The position numbers were made by a program, and so were the translations under genes. From an uncultured Clostridium sp. (lineage in GTDB: Bacteria > Bacillota > Clostridia > TANB77 > CAG-508), in the NCBI GenBank assembly GCA_900552655.1, contig USAE01000002.1, positions 1-59,020 of the forward strand: 59,020 nt of DNA, read 5' to 3'. Below are positions 19,338 to 26,380 of the stretch, piece after piece. A model generated the notes under the pieces. The model was not told where the DNA came from and searched no databases. It was given only the letters and a program-made list of their open reading frames with translations. The first letter of the stretch is position 1, and each line of letters opens with the position of its first letter.

Positions 19338-20039
19338 ATGATACATAAAATGAAATTAAGTGAAAGTACATTCGAAAGAATAAAAAATGGAACTAAAACA
19401 ATTGAATTTAGATTAGATAATGAAAAAAGACAGCAAATAAAAGTTGGAAACAAAATTGAATTTTCAAAATTACCAGATTTACAAGAAAAGTTGTTAGTAG
19501 CTGTTACTGAGTTATATAAAGAAGATACTTTTGAAAATTTGTTTAGAAAACTATATACAGATGAAGAGGAAATAAATAAAAGAACTAAATCAATGGAGCA
19601 ATACTATTCACACGAAAAAGAGAAGGAATATGGAGTTTTAGGTATAAAAATAGAGTTAATTAGTAATAACTTTAGATATACATATAACAAACTAGTAAGA
19701 GATAAAATTCCAGAAAATATAGATAGCGAGCCGGGGAGAAAAAGCAAATATAGAATTCTTAATGATAGTGAATATTTAACTGAATTAAATAAAAAGGTCT
19801 TGGAAGAAGCTAATGAATTTATAGAAGAAAATAGTATTGAAGAACTTGGTGATTTAATGGAAGTTATAAATTCAATAATGAAATTAAAAGGTTATAAAAT
19901 GGAAGATGTACATAAAGCAATGAAAGCTAAGGCTGATAAAAAAGGAACTTTTGATAATAAAATATATTTAGAATATATTGATGAAGATAAAAGAAATATA
20001 GAGGAAGAAAAGGAACTAAATAAAGAATTTAGAAAGTAA
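19338..20039 (+). CDS. ASCH domain fused to MazG-like pyrophosphohydrolase
   Basis: ATG 19338 fits the AAGGAAAG site; TTG 19296 does not. The 233-residue protein has an ASCH domain (about 1-110: KLSESTFERIKNGTKTIEFRL, VGNKIEFSK, YGVLGIKI), a fold tied to RNA binding or processing. It is followed by a MazG-like all-alpha NTP pyrophosphatase domain (about 120-220: YNKLVRDKIPE, EEANEFIEEN, EELGDLMEV, giving the ExxE...ExxD metal set). The second half probably removes non-canonical or excess nucleotides. The fusion sits in an accessory region, so a defence or stress role is possible but unproven. Confidence 0.8.
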   Translation: MIHKMKLSESTFERIKNGTKTIEFRLDNEKRQQIKVGNKIEFSKLPDLQEKLLVAVTELYKEDTFENLFRKLYTDEEEINKRTKSMEQYYSHEKEKEYGVLGIKIELISNNFRYTYNKLVRDKIPENIDSEPGRKSKYRILNDSEYLTELNKKVLEEANEFIEENSIEELGDLMEVINSIMKLKGYKMEDVHKAMKAKADKKGTFDNKIYLEYIDEDKRNIEEEKELNKEFRK

Positions 20040-20099
20040 TAACAATTATATCTTGTAATGATATAGAATTAGAGCATTTTATGTTAAATATGAAAAACA

Positions 20100-20213
20100 A
20101 AAATACAAAAAGAGATTTTTAGATTAATAGCAAAAAATAAAAATATTACGCAAAAAGAAATGTCAGAAGAACTTAATATAACGAAGAGAACTATAAAAAG
20201 AATAAATTTGTAG
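20100..20213 (+). pseudogene. Remnant of an HTH-domain gene
   Basis: With no start codon, the frame 20103-20213 encodes IQKEIFRLIAKNKNITQKE then MSEELNITKRTIKRINL and a stop. This is a classical helix-turn-helix as found at the ends of several accessory DNA-binding proteins. A short upstream piece in another frame (20060-20105) may belong to the same dead gene. With the next two entries it fills the 320-base gap between 20040 and 20360. Confidence 0.6.
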
Positions 20214-20249
20214 GAATAATGTTTTATTGTAAAGGAGTATATTTGTTTT

Positions 20250-20336
20250 CAGAAGCCGAAAAAAGAATATACAAAGTTTAATAAAAATCAAAAGATTGTT
20301 TCAGATTTTGATAAGTTGCTTATTAAGGCAAATTGA
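20250..20336 (+). pseudogene. Remnant of a RhuM C-terminus
   Basis: The frame ending at TGA 20336 reads EYTKFNKNQKIVSDFDKLL, closely matching EYNEFNKTQKIISDFDKLL at the end of the intact RhuM at 18162-19178. One extra A near 20264 breaks the frame to the preceding EAEK. It shows that a second rhuM once stood here. Confidence 0.8.
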
Positions 20337-20352
20337 GAACGATAAAAAGTAG
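20325..20352 (+). pseudogene. Third scar of the queH 3' tail
   Basis: AAG(G)CAAATTGAGAACGATAAAAAGTAG can be read as KQIENDKK-stop, the same tail as in queH (KQIEKDKK) apart from one inserted G. It overlaps the end of the RhuM remnant and lies just before the next GNAT gene. It is short, so chance is not fully excluded, but the position after a second RhuM tail repeats the 19182 arrangement. Confidence 0.55.
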
Positions 20353-20360
20353 GGAAATAT

Positions 20361-20783
20361 ATGATAAGAAAATTTGAAAAAAAAGATATAAATGATGTAA
20401 TGATAATATGGAAAAATGAGAATATAAAAGCCCATCAATTTATAGAAAGGGAATATTGGGAAAACAATTATAATTATGTAAAAGAAATTTTACCAAATGC
20501 AGAAATATATGTTTATGTTATTGAAAATCATATAGTAGGATTTATAGGATTAAACCAAAATTATATTGAAGGAATTTTTATAGATGCACATAGTCAAAGT
20601 AAGGGTATAGGAACTTTATTATTAAATAAAGTAAAAGAAGATAGGAATACTCTAACGTTAAGCGTATATAAGAAAAACGTAAATGCTATTAAATTTTACA
20701 AAAAAAATAATTTTATTATTACAAGTGAAAGCATAGATAAAGATACAAATGAGATAGAATATATCATGACTTGGGTTAAGTAA
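20361..20783 (+). CDS. GNAT-family acetyltransferase
   Basis: The 140-residue protein starts MIRKFEKKDINDVMIIW, has the strand IEGIFIDAHSQSKGIGTLLLN (QSKGIG acetyl-CoA loop near 78) and ends LSVYKKNVNAIKFYKKNNF, the standard GNAT motif B/D layout. It resembles YjaB-type small-molecule or protein acetyltransferases. The substrate is unknown. AGGG lies eight bases before ATG 20361. Confidence 0.85.
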   Translation: MIRKFEKKDINDVMIIWKNENIKAHQFIEREYWENNYNYVKEILPNAEIYVYVIENHIVGFIGLNQNYIEGIFIDAHSQSKGIGTLLLNKVKEDRNTLTLSVYKKNVNAIKFYKKNNFIITSESIDKDTNEIEYIMTWVK

Positions 20784-20822
20784 ACGAAAAAGTTAAGAGT
20801 GTAATAAAACAAGGAGAAAAAT

Positions 20823-21524
20823 ATGGAGAACAAAGAAGAGAAAATCGTAACAAAAGAAAACGGTAAAAAGTCTAAAATAAAAAGCATATTATCAGGAATA
20901 CTAACAGCCATAAAAAAATGTCCTAAAATTATTAAAAGAGGAATACTAGTAATAATTTTAATAGCAATCGTGGCATTAGGAATAAACTATAGCTATGTTT
21001 TTAATAAAGAAGCAGAAACATTAAGCATAGAATTTAAAAATGTTGGACAGCTAGTAACACAATCTGCTTTTATAAGAGTATTAGAAGATAGCACTGTTAA
21101 TAGAACAATTTTCGAAAAATTTGAAATACCATTTACAGAAAGTAGAAAAATGTTTAGTTATATAGTACAAGTAGACGCAGGAATAAATTTTGAGGAAGTA
21201 TATATAGAAGATATTAATGAATCAACAAAAACAATAAAGATAAAACTTCCACATTCAACAATATATAATGCTACGCCAGATTTAGAATCTTTTAAATCTT
21301 ACATAGATTCAGAAAGTTGGTTTTCTAGAATTGATTCAGAAAAATATAATGAAGCATTAAAAGATTTAACAAATCAGGGAAAACAAGATGCTAGTGATAA
21401 TGGTATATTAGAAAAAGCAGATGAAAATGGAAAAAACATTATAGAAAGTTTTATTAAAAGTAATAAAAAGTACAAAGACTACAAAATAGAATATGAGTAT
21501 ATAGGAGAGAATAAAGATGAGTAA
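20823..21524 (+). CDS. DUF4230-like membrane-anchored protein
   Basis: The 233-residue protein has a Lys-rich cytoplasmic start, one membrane helix (about 40-62) and an extracellular domain. The pattern FKNVGQLVTQSAFIRVLED, then FSYIVQVDAGINFEEVYIEDIN and IKIKLPHSTIYNATPDLES, fits the DUF4230 family, whose function is unknown. AAGGAG precedes the ATG. The last eight bases overlap the start of the small gene at 21517, so the two are coupled. Confidence 0.75.
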   Translation: MENKEEKIVTKENGKKSKIKSILSGILTAIKKCPKIIKRGILVIILIAIVALGINYSYVFNKEAETLSIEFKNVGQLVTQSAFIRVLEDSTVNRTIFEKFEIPFTESRKMFSYIVQVDAGINFEEVYIEDINESTKTIKIKLPHSTIYNATPDLESFKSYIDSESWFSRIDSEKYNEALKDLTNQGKQDASDNGILEKADENGKNIIESFIKSNKKYKDYKIEYEYIGENKDE

Positions 21525-21630
21525 AAAAGAGAAAAAGGGTAAAGGCATATTTAAGGTAATTATGTATATATTATTAGGAATTATAGTTGCAATAGGGCTA
21601 TTTTATTTGTGTTTAGCATTAACAAGATAA
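21517..21630 (+). CDS. 37-residue single-helix membrane protein
   Basis: A small ORF starts at ATG 21517, eight bases after an AGGAGAG site, and overlaps the DUF4230 stop. The product is a Lys-rich head (MSKKEKKGKG) and one membrane helix ending LCLALTR. The strong site, the coupling and the following terminator argue that it is real. It may be a partner of the DUF4230 protein. Confidence 0.7.
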   Translation: MSKKEKKGKGIFKVIMYILLGIIVAIGLFYLCLALTR

Positions 21631-21691
21631 TTAAAAGCAATTATCAATTTGTAAAACAAAATTAAGTTAGCAAGAAAATAATAAAACAAAG

Positions 21692-21723
21692 AAAGCAGTT
21701 ATTATAGTTTAATAACTGCTTTT
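21692..21723. terminator. Bidirectional terminator between convergent genes
   Basis: The 12-bp stem AAAGCAGTTATT / AATAACTGCTTT with a seven-base loop serves the + strand operon and the convergent ddh gene. Confidence 0.8.
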
Positions 21724-21737
21724 AGTTAATGTATATT

Positions 21738-22724
21738 TTATAATAAATCTTTTAAAATTTCTTCATTAGACTTAGGTAAAAGGTAAGAAACAGGAATGTC
21801 TAAAACAGTAACAGCACCAGTTTTTCCTTCTTTACGTAATCTATAAATTCCTCTTGCATAAGCAACTAAAACACTTGCAGTAAATTCTGGATTAGAATCT
21901 AACTTTAAAGAAAATTCAGCAACTTGATTGATATTATCACTAGTACGTCCACTTCTTAAAACGAATCCACCATGTGGCATACCAGAATGATTTTTAAGAA
22001 GTTCATCTTCAGTTATAAAATGTACAACAGTATTATATGATTCAAAATAATTTGGCATTTCTTTTATTTCCTTTTCGACTGTTTCTTTATCTGCACCATC
22101 TTCTAAGACTACAAAACATTCTCTCCACATAACTTCTCTTACAGAGGAAAAAGTAGGATTTTCTCCAGACCTTACTTTTTCTACAGCTTCTTCATAAGGA
22201 ACTGTGTATTGAACAGCATTTTTTACTCCATTAATTCTTCTTATAGCATCAGAATGACCTTGGCTTAAGCCTCTACCATAGAATACATAATTATTACCGT
22301 TAGGAAGAATTGCTTCTAGTAAAGCTCTGTTTAAAGAAAATAATCCTGGATCCCAACCACAAGAAATTAAAGATAAGTGGTTACTTTCTTTGGCTTCTTT
22401 ATTAACATTTTTAAAATATTCTGGTATTTTTGCATGTGTATCAAAACTATCTATAGTATTAAATAATTTTGCTATTTCAGGTGTTTGCTTTGGCAAATCT
22501 GTAGCAGAACCGCCACATAATATCATAATATCTATTTTATCTTGCATATCTTTTACATCATCTACGGAAAATACTTTTGTTTCAGGATGTAAAGTTTTAA
22601 GAGTATTTGGATCTCTTCTTGTAAAAACTCCGACAAGCTCTATATCATCATTATTATATATAGCAGTTTCTACGCCTTTACCTAGATTTCCATACCCATA
22701 AATTCCAATTTTTATTTTATCCAT
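21738..22724 (-). CDS. ddh: meso-Diaminopimelate D-dehydrogenase
   Basis: The enzyme makes meso-diaminopimelate in one step from tetrahydrodipicolinate, ammonia and NADPH, for lysine and peptidoglycan. The 328-residue protein has the Rossmann motif GIYGYGNLGKG at the N-terminus, LCGGSATDLPKQTPEI near 70, the SFDTHAKIPEYF segment, SCGWDPGLFS near 122 and RGLSQGHSDAIRRI near 155, all typical of Ddh. GGAGGT lies eight bases before its ATG. It suggests a DAP-type wall. Confidence 0.95.
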   Translation of the reverse strand: MDKIKIGIYGYGNLGKGVETAIYNNDDIELVGVFTRRDPNTLKTLHPETKVFSVDDVKDMQDKIDIMILCGGSATDLPKQTPEIAKLFNTIDSFDTHAKIPEYFKNVNKEAKESNHLSLISCGWDPGLFSLNRALLEAILPNGNNYVFYGRGLSQGHSDAIRRINGVKNAVQYTVPYEEAVEKVRSGENPTFSSVREVMWRECFVVLEDGADKETVEKEIKEMPNYFESYNTVVHFITEDELLKNHSGMPHGGFVLRSGRTSDNINQVAEFSLKLDSNPEFTASVLVAYARGIYRLRKEGKTGAVTVLDIPVSYLLPKSNEEILKDLL

Positions 22725-22889
22725 TTATTTTACCTCCATTAGTTATTTTTTACCAATATAATTTTACTACAAACTAATGGAAAATACTACAAAAAATTGA
22801 AGAAAATCTTATATATAAAATAAATATGTAACATAATACATATATAAAACATAATATAAGAAAAATATATATCCTAATGGGTGTATTTT

Positions 22890-22943
22890 ATGGCTATATA
22901 CTACGAAGTAACAATTCGGGTGAGAAATAATAGCAAGTTCTAA
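22890..22943 (+). other. Possible 17-codon upstream ORF in the cysK-like leader
   Basis: ATG 22890 has GGGTG eight bases upstream and encodes MAIYYEVTIRVRNNSKF. A small CTTC/GAAG hairpin (22945-22956) then touches the ribosome site of the next gene. It could be a leader peptide or a gene remnant. There is no cysteine run to suggest classic attenuation. Confidence 0.35.
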
Positions 22944-22967
22944 ACTTCAAATGAAGGGAGATAGAAT

Positions 22968-23960
22968 ATGAATAAAATAATTGGAAATACACCAATGATA
23001 AAAATAAATTATGAATTTAATAACAAGAAGAGCTACATATATACAAAATTAGAATATTATAATTTAACTGGTAGTATTAAAGATAGGGTTGCGCTTTATA
23101 TGATAAAGAATGCCAAAAAGAGAGGAGATTTAAAAGATAATATGCCTATAATAGAGGCAACAAGTGGAAATACAGGAATATCTTTGGCTGCTATAGGCAA
23201 AGCATATGGGCATAAAGTATATATTTTTATGCCAGACTGGGTAAGTGAAGAAAGAATAAAGTTAATGGAGGCATATGGTGCAGAGGTAAGATTATATTCA
23301 AAAGAAGAAGGTGGATTTGTAAGGTGTATAGAAGAAGCGAAGAAATTAGCACAAATTAAAGGTGGTTATTTAACTAATCAATTTTCAAATAAGGATAATT
23401 TTTTAGCACATTATGAAACGACAGGTAAAGAAATTATAGAGCAATTACCAGAAGAAGTAGGAGGTTTCATTTCTGGTGTTGGTACAGGTGGAACTTTAAT
23501 GGGAATAGGAAAAAGATTAAAAGAAAAATTTAAAGATATGTTAATATCGTGTGTAGAGCCGGATAAAATGCCTTTAATTACAAATTTAAAAAATAATTTG
23601 CAATATGATAAACAAGAATTAAGAGAACATAAAATAGAAGGTATAGGGGACGAATTTATTCCAGATTTAATTAATATAAATGATTTAGACGATGTTATAT
23701 TAGTAAATGACGAAGATGCGATAAATATGGCAAAGAAAATGGCTAATGAATTAGGAATAGGTGTAGGAATTTCTTCTGGAGCAAATTTTTTAGGAGCAAT
23801 TTTATTAAACGAAAAAACAAATAAGCCTGTAGCTACAATATTTGCAGATGATAATAAAAAGTATTTATCTACAGATTTGTTTAAAAATAATGAAATATTA
23901 AGAAAATATCCCAATTTTATTTCTGACAACATAAAACTTAATAGCTATGAGGTGATTTAA
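22968..23960 (+). CDS. Cysteine synthase-family PLP enzyme
   Basis: The 330-residue protein is a fold-type II PLP enzyme of the CysK/CBS group. It has the Schiff-base lysine in NLTGSIKDR (about 35), the substrate loop EATSGNTGIS (about 65), the phosphate-binding GVGTGGTLMG (about 167) and SSGANF near the C-terminus. It probably makes cysteine from O-acetylserine and sulfide, though cystathionine synthase or another beta-replacement activity is possible. AAGGGAG precedes the ATG. It is divergent from ddh. Confidence 0.85.
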   Translation: MNKIIGNTPMIKINYEFNNKKSYIYTKLEYYNLTGSIKDRVALYMIKNAKKRGDLKDNMPIIEATSGNTGISLAAIGKAYGHKVYIFMPDWVSEERIKLMEAYGAEVRLYSKEEGGFVRCIEEAKKLAQIKGGYLTNQFSNKDNFLAHYETTGKEIIEQLPEEVGGFISGVGTGGTLMGIGKRLKEKFKDMLISCVEPDKMPLITNLKNNLQYDKQELREHKIEGIGDEFIPDLININDLDDVILVNDEDAINMAKKMANELGIGVGISSGANFLGAILLNEKTNKPVATIFADDNKKYLSTDLFKNNEILRKYPNFISDNIKLNSYEVI

Positions 23961-24032
23961 AAATAATGAATTTTAAAAAATCTTCCTAAACTTTACAAAG
24001 GGGGATTACTCCAAAGAATTCCTAAAATTCAC

Positions 24033-24086
24033 AAAAAAATCTGGTGGCCAATTAGTTATAAATTATTATACTTTTTAGCCACCAGA
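24033..24086 (-). terminator. Terminator of the minus-strand small gene
   Basis: Read on the minus strand, TCTGGTGGC (24078-24086) pairs with GCCACCAGA (24040-24048) across a 29-base loop and is followed by seven T. Confidence 0.7.
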
Positions 24087-24096
24087 AACATTACTT

Positions 24097-24432
24097 TTAA
24101 CTTGGAACTTGAGAGATTCTATAGGTGCTATATCCACCCATTTCCTCTCTTTTTGTAATTTCAGAGAATTTAAATTCACAATACGAGTCGAAGAAATGCA
24201 TATATCGTCCAACAAACTTCTCACTAAGCAGAAGCTCTTGGTGAACATCTAAATGATATCCTGCAATTATATCATATTCTTCAAACTTTGCTTCATCAGC
24301 TATCAAATGATTGCAAACTTTTATTTCGCACTCAATAGATTTTTCATTAAGTACGTTTCTTAAAAGATCTGCAATGACAGATAGATCTAAATTCCGAAAC
24401 TGTTCTGAGTAAAGCAATAAAACCTTTTTCAT
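24097..24432 (-). CDS. Small protein of unknown function, atypical composition
   Basis: The start is ATG at 24432 (MKKVLLLYSEQF) because GGAGG lies eight bases upstream; the longer frame to 24483 runs through the leader. The 111-residue product is not recognised. It begins with a hydrophobic strand and has IIAGYHLDVHQELLLSEKF and a Phe/Tyr-rich end, which might be a small alpha/beta fold. Its DNA is visibly richer in G and C than its neighbours (CGTCC, CGAGTCGAAG) and it has its own promoter, palindrome and terminator. That looks like an acquired one-gene cassette. Confidence 0.65.
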   Translation of the reverse strand: MKKVLLLYSEQFRNLDLSVIADLLRNVLNEKSIECEIKVCNHLIADEAKFEEYDIIAGYHLDVHQELLLSEKFVGRYMHFFDSYCEFKFSEITKREEMGGYSTYRISQVPS

Positions 24433-24447
24433 AATGTTAACCTCCTT

Positions 24448-24457
24448 GGGAATTCCC
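24448..24457 (-). promoter_or_regulatory. 10-bp perfect palindrome, possible operator
   Basis: GGGAATTCCC lies between the promoter and ribosome site of the minus-strand gene, where a repressor could act. Confidence 0.4.
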
Positions 24458-24488
24458 GCTGTAAATTTAAGTTTTTGATTCACATTAT

Positions 24489-24517
24489 ATTATACAGTAT
24501 TTTACATAAAATTGCAA
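24489..24517 (-). promoter_or_regulatory. Promoter of the minus-strand small gene
   Basis: On the minus strand TTGCAA (24517-24512) and TATAAT (24494-24489) are separated by 17 bases. Confidence 0.65.
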
Positions 24518-24610
24518 ATATATAAAAATTTACAATTAAAATCTAAAACAGAAATTAATAATATATTGTATATAAAAAATTGCAAATACACCAAATTTAT
24601 AATTAAAACA

Positions 24611-24639
24611 TTGATAAGCTAACGAAAAATTTGTATAAT
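24611..24639 (+). promoter_or_regulatory. Promoter of the ABC-F gene
   Basis: TTGATA (24611-24616) and TATAAT (24634-24639) are 17 bases apart, 35 bases before the start codon. Confidence 0.75.
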
Positions 24640-24674
24640 CTATGTAAGCAATAAAATATGGAGATAGGAGAAAA

Positions 24675-26231
24675 ATGGCATTATTAGAAGTAGAAAATTT
24701 AACACATTCATTTGGAGATAAACTATTATATAAAGATTCTTCATTCGAACTATATAAAGGCGAACATATGGGGATTGTAGGACAAAACGGAGCAGGTAAA
24801 AGTACACTTATAAAAATATTATTAGGTGAAATATTGCCAGATAAAGGCGTAGTAAAATGGCAAAATGGTATTACAATAGGAAAACTAGACCAATATGCAA
24901 TAGTAGAAGAAAATCAAACTATTTTTAATTATTTAAGGACTGCGTTTAGCAAGCTATATAAAGTAGAAGAGGAATTAAATAAGCTATATGAAGAAATGGC
25001 AGAAAATTATAACGAGAATATATTAAATAAAGTTTCAAAATATCAAGAGGAATTAGAAGAAAAGAATTTTTATGCAATAGATAGCACAATACAAAAAATT
25101 GCAAGTGGATTAGGAATAACAGCACTTGGAATGGAAAATAATTTAAAAAATTTAAGTGGAGGTCAAAGAGCAAAAGTAATTTTAGCTAAATTACTTCTTC
25201 AAAATCCAGAGGTTTTAGTATTGGACGAGCCAACTAACTTTTTAGACAAAGAACATGTTGAATGGCTTTCTGAATACTTAACAACTTTTAAAGGTGCTTT
25301 CATAATTGTGTCACATGATTTTGAATTTCTAGAAAAAGTTGCGACATGTATTTGTGATATAGAATTTAATAAAATGAAGAAATATAAAGGTACATATTCT
25401 AGTTTTTTAAAGCAAAAAGAGTTATTAAGAGAAGATTATATAAGACAATATAACTCACAACAAAAGGAAATAAAAAAACTAGAAGAATACATTGCTAAGA
25501 ATAAAGTAAGAGCATCTACAGCACAAATGGCAAAAAGTAGAGAAAAGAAGTTAGAAAAAATGGAGAAAATTGACAAACCTTCTTTTACAACAAAGCCACA
25601 CTTTAGGTTTAATTGTGTAGAAAGTACAGCGCAAGTAATATTAGAAGTTAATAATTTAGAAGTAGGGTATTATTATCCATTACTTCCAAAGATGAAATTT
25701 GATATACGCAATGAAGAAAAAGTAGTTATAACAGGTTTTAATGGTATAGGTAAATCTACATTATTAAAAACTATAATGGGTGAAATAGCTCCTATTGCTG
25801 GTGAATTTAAATTTTCTGAAACTATTAAAAACATTGGTTATTATGAACAAGACTTAAAATGGGAAAATGAAGAAGATACACCTCTTAACATAATTTTGAA
25901 GGATTTTCCAAAGTTAACACAAAAGCAAATAAGAAAACATTTAGCTGATTGTGGAATAAAGAAAGAACATGTAATACAACCTATTACAACACTAAGTGGT
26001 GGTGAACAAGCAAAAGTAAAACTATGTAAATTAATATTAAAACCTTGTAATTTATTAATTTTAGATGAACCTACGAATCATTTAGATGCAGATACAAAAG
26101 AAGAGTTAAAAAAAGCTATAACAGAATTTAAAGGAACTGTTATCTTGGTTTCTCATGAAGCCAGTTTTTACAAAGATTTAGCTACAAGAGTAGTTAATAT
26201 AGAAAATTTATGTATAAAAAGATTAAAATAA
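24675..26231 (+). CDS. ABC-F family ATPase
   Basis: The 518-residue cytosolic protein has two ATPase domains and no membrane segment, the ABC-F layout. Domain 1 has GQNGAGKST (about 36), LSGGQ (about 158) and VLVLDEPTNFLD. A charged linker follows (about 240-310, KKLEEYIAKNKVRAS). Domain 2 has GFNGIGKST (about 355), LSGGEQ (about 440) and LILDEPTNHLD. ABC-F proteins act on the ribosome, some giving antibiotic protection and some regulating translation (EttA, YbiT type). The tail after domain 2 is very short, so I make no resistance claim. Confidence 0.9.
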   Translation: MALLEVENLTHSFGDKLLYKDSSFELYKGEHMGIVGQNGAGKSTLIKILLGEILPDKGVVKWQNGITIGKLDQYAIVEENQTIFNYLRTAFSKLYKVEEELNKLYEEMAENYNENILNKVSKYQEELEEKNFYAIDSTIQKIASGLGITALGMENNLKNLSGGQRAKVILAKLLLQNPEVLVLDEPTNFLDKEHVEWLSEYLTTFKGAFIIVSHDFEFLEKVATCICDIEFNKMKKYKGTYSSFLKQKELLREDYIRQYNSQQKEIKKLEEYIAKNKVRASTAQMAKSREKKLEKMEKIDKPSFTTKPHFRFNCVESTAQVILEVNNLEVGYYYPLLPKMKFDIRNEEKVVITGFNGIGKSTLLKTIMGEIAPIAGEFKFSETIKNIGYYEQDLKWENEEDTPLNIILKDFPKLTQKQIRKHLADCGIKKEHVIQPITTLSGGEQAKVKLCKLILKPCNLLILDEPTNHLDADTKEELKKAITEFKGTVILVSHEASFYKDLATRVVNIENLCIKRLK

Positions 26232-26268
26232 CAATTAGTATAAACGTAAAAAAGATTATAAATACACC

Positions 26269-26297
26269 TTGAATAATTCTTAAAAAAATTATATGAT
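26269..26297 (+). promoter_or_regulatory. Likely promoter of the GtrII pair
   Basis: TTGAAT (26269-26274) and TATGAT (26292-26297) are separated by 17 bases. Confidence 0.5.
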
Positions 26298-26380
26298 TGT
26301 AAAGAAAAAATTAATATATAGTGATTAATAAAAGGATAATCATTAACACAAAAAAATTACAAAAGAATAAGGGAGAAGGC

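Noticed and set aside
17705..21630. A prophage or integrative element
   Set aside because: RhuM and HTH remnants suggest mobility, but no integrase, transposase, structural phage gene or attachment-site pair is present; I call it an accessory insertion site only.
22740..22967. T-box or other amino-acid riboswitch before the cysteine-synthase-like gene
   Set aside because: No AGGGTGG-type T-box sequence, no SAM-box core and no terminator hairpin with T tract is visible; a TACT-ACGA-AGTA mini-hairpin occurs once and lacks the paired form of a guanidine-II switch.
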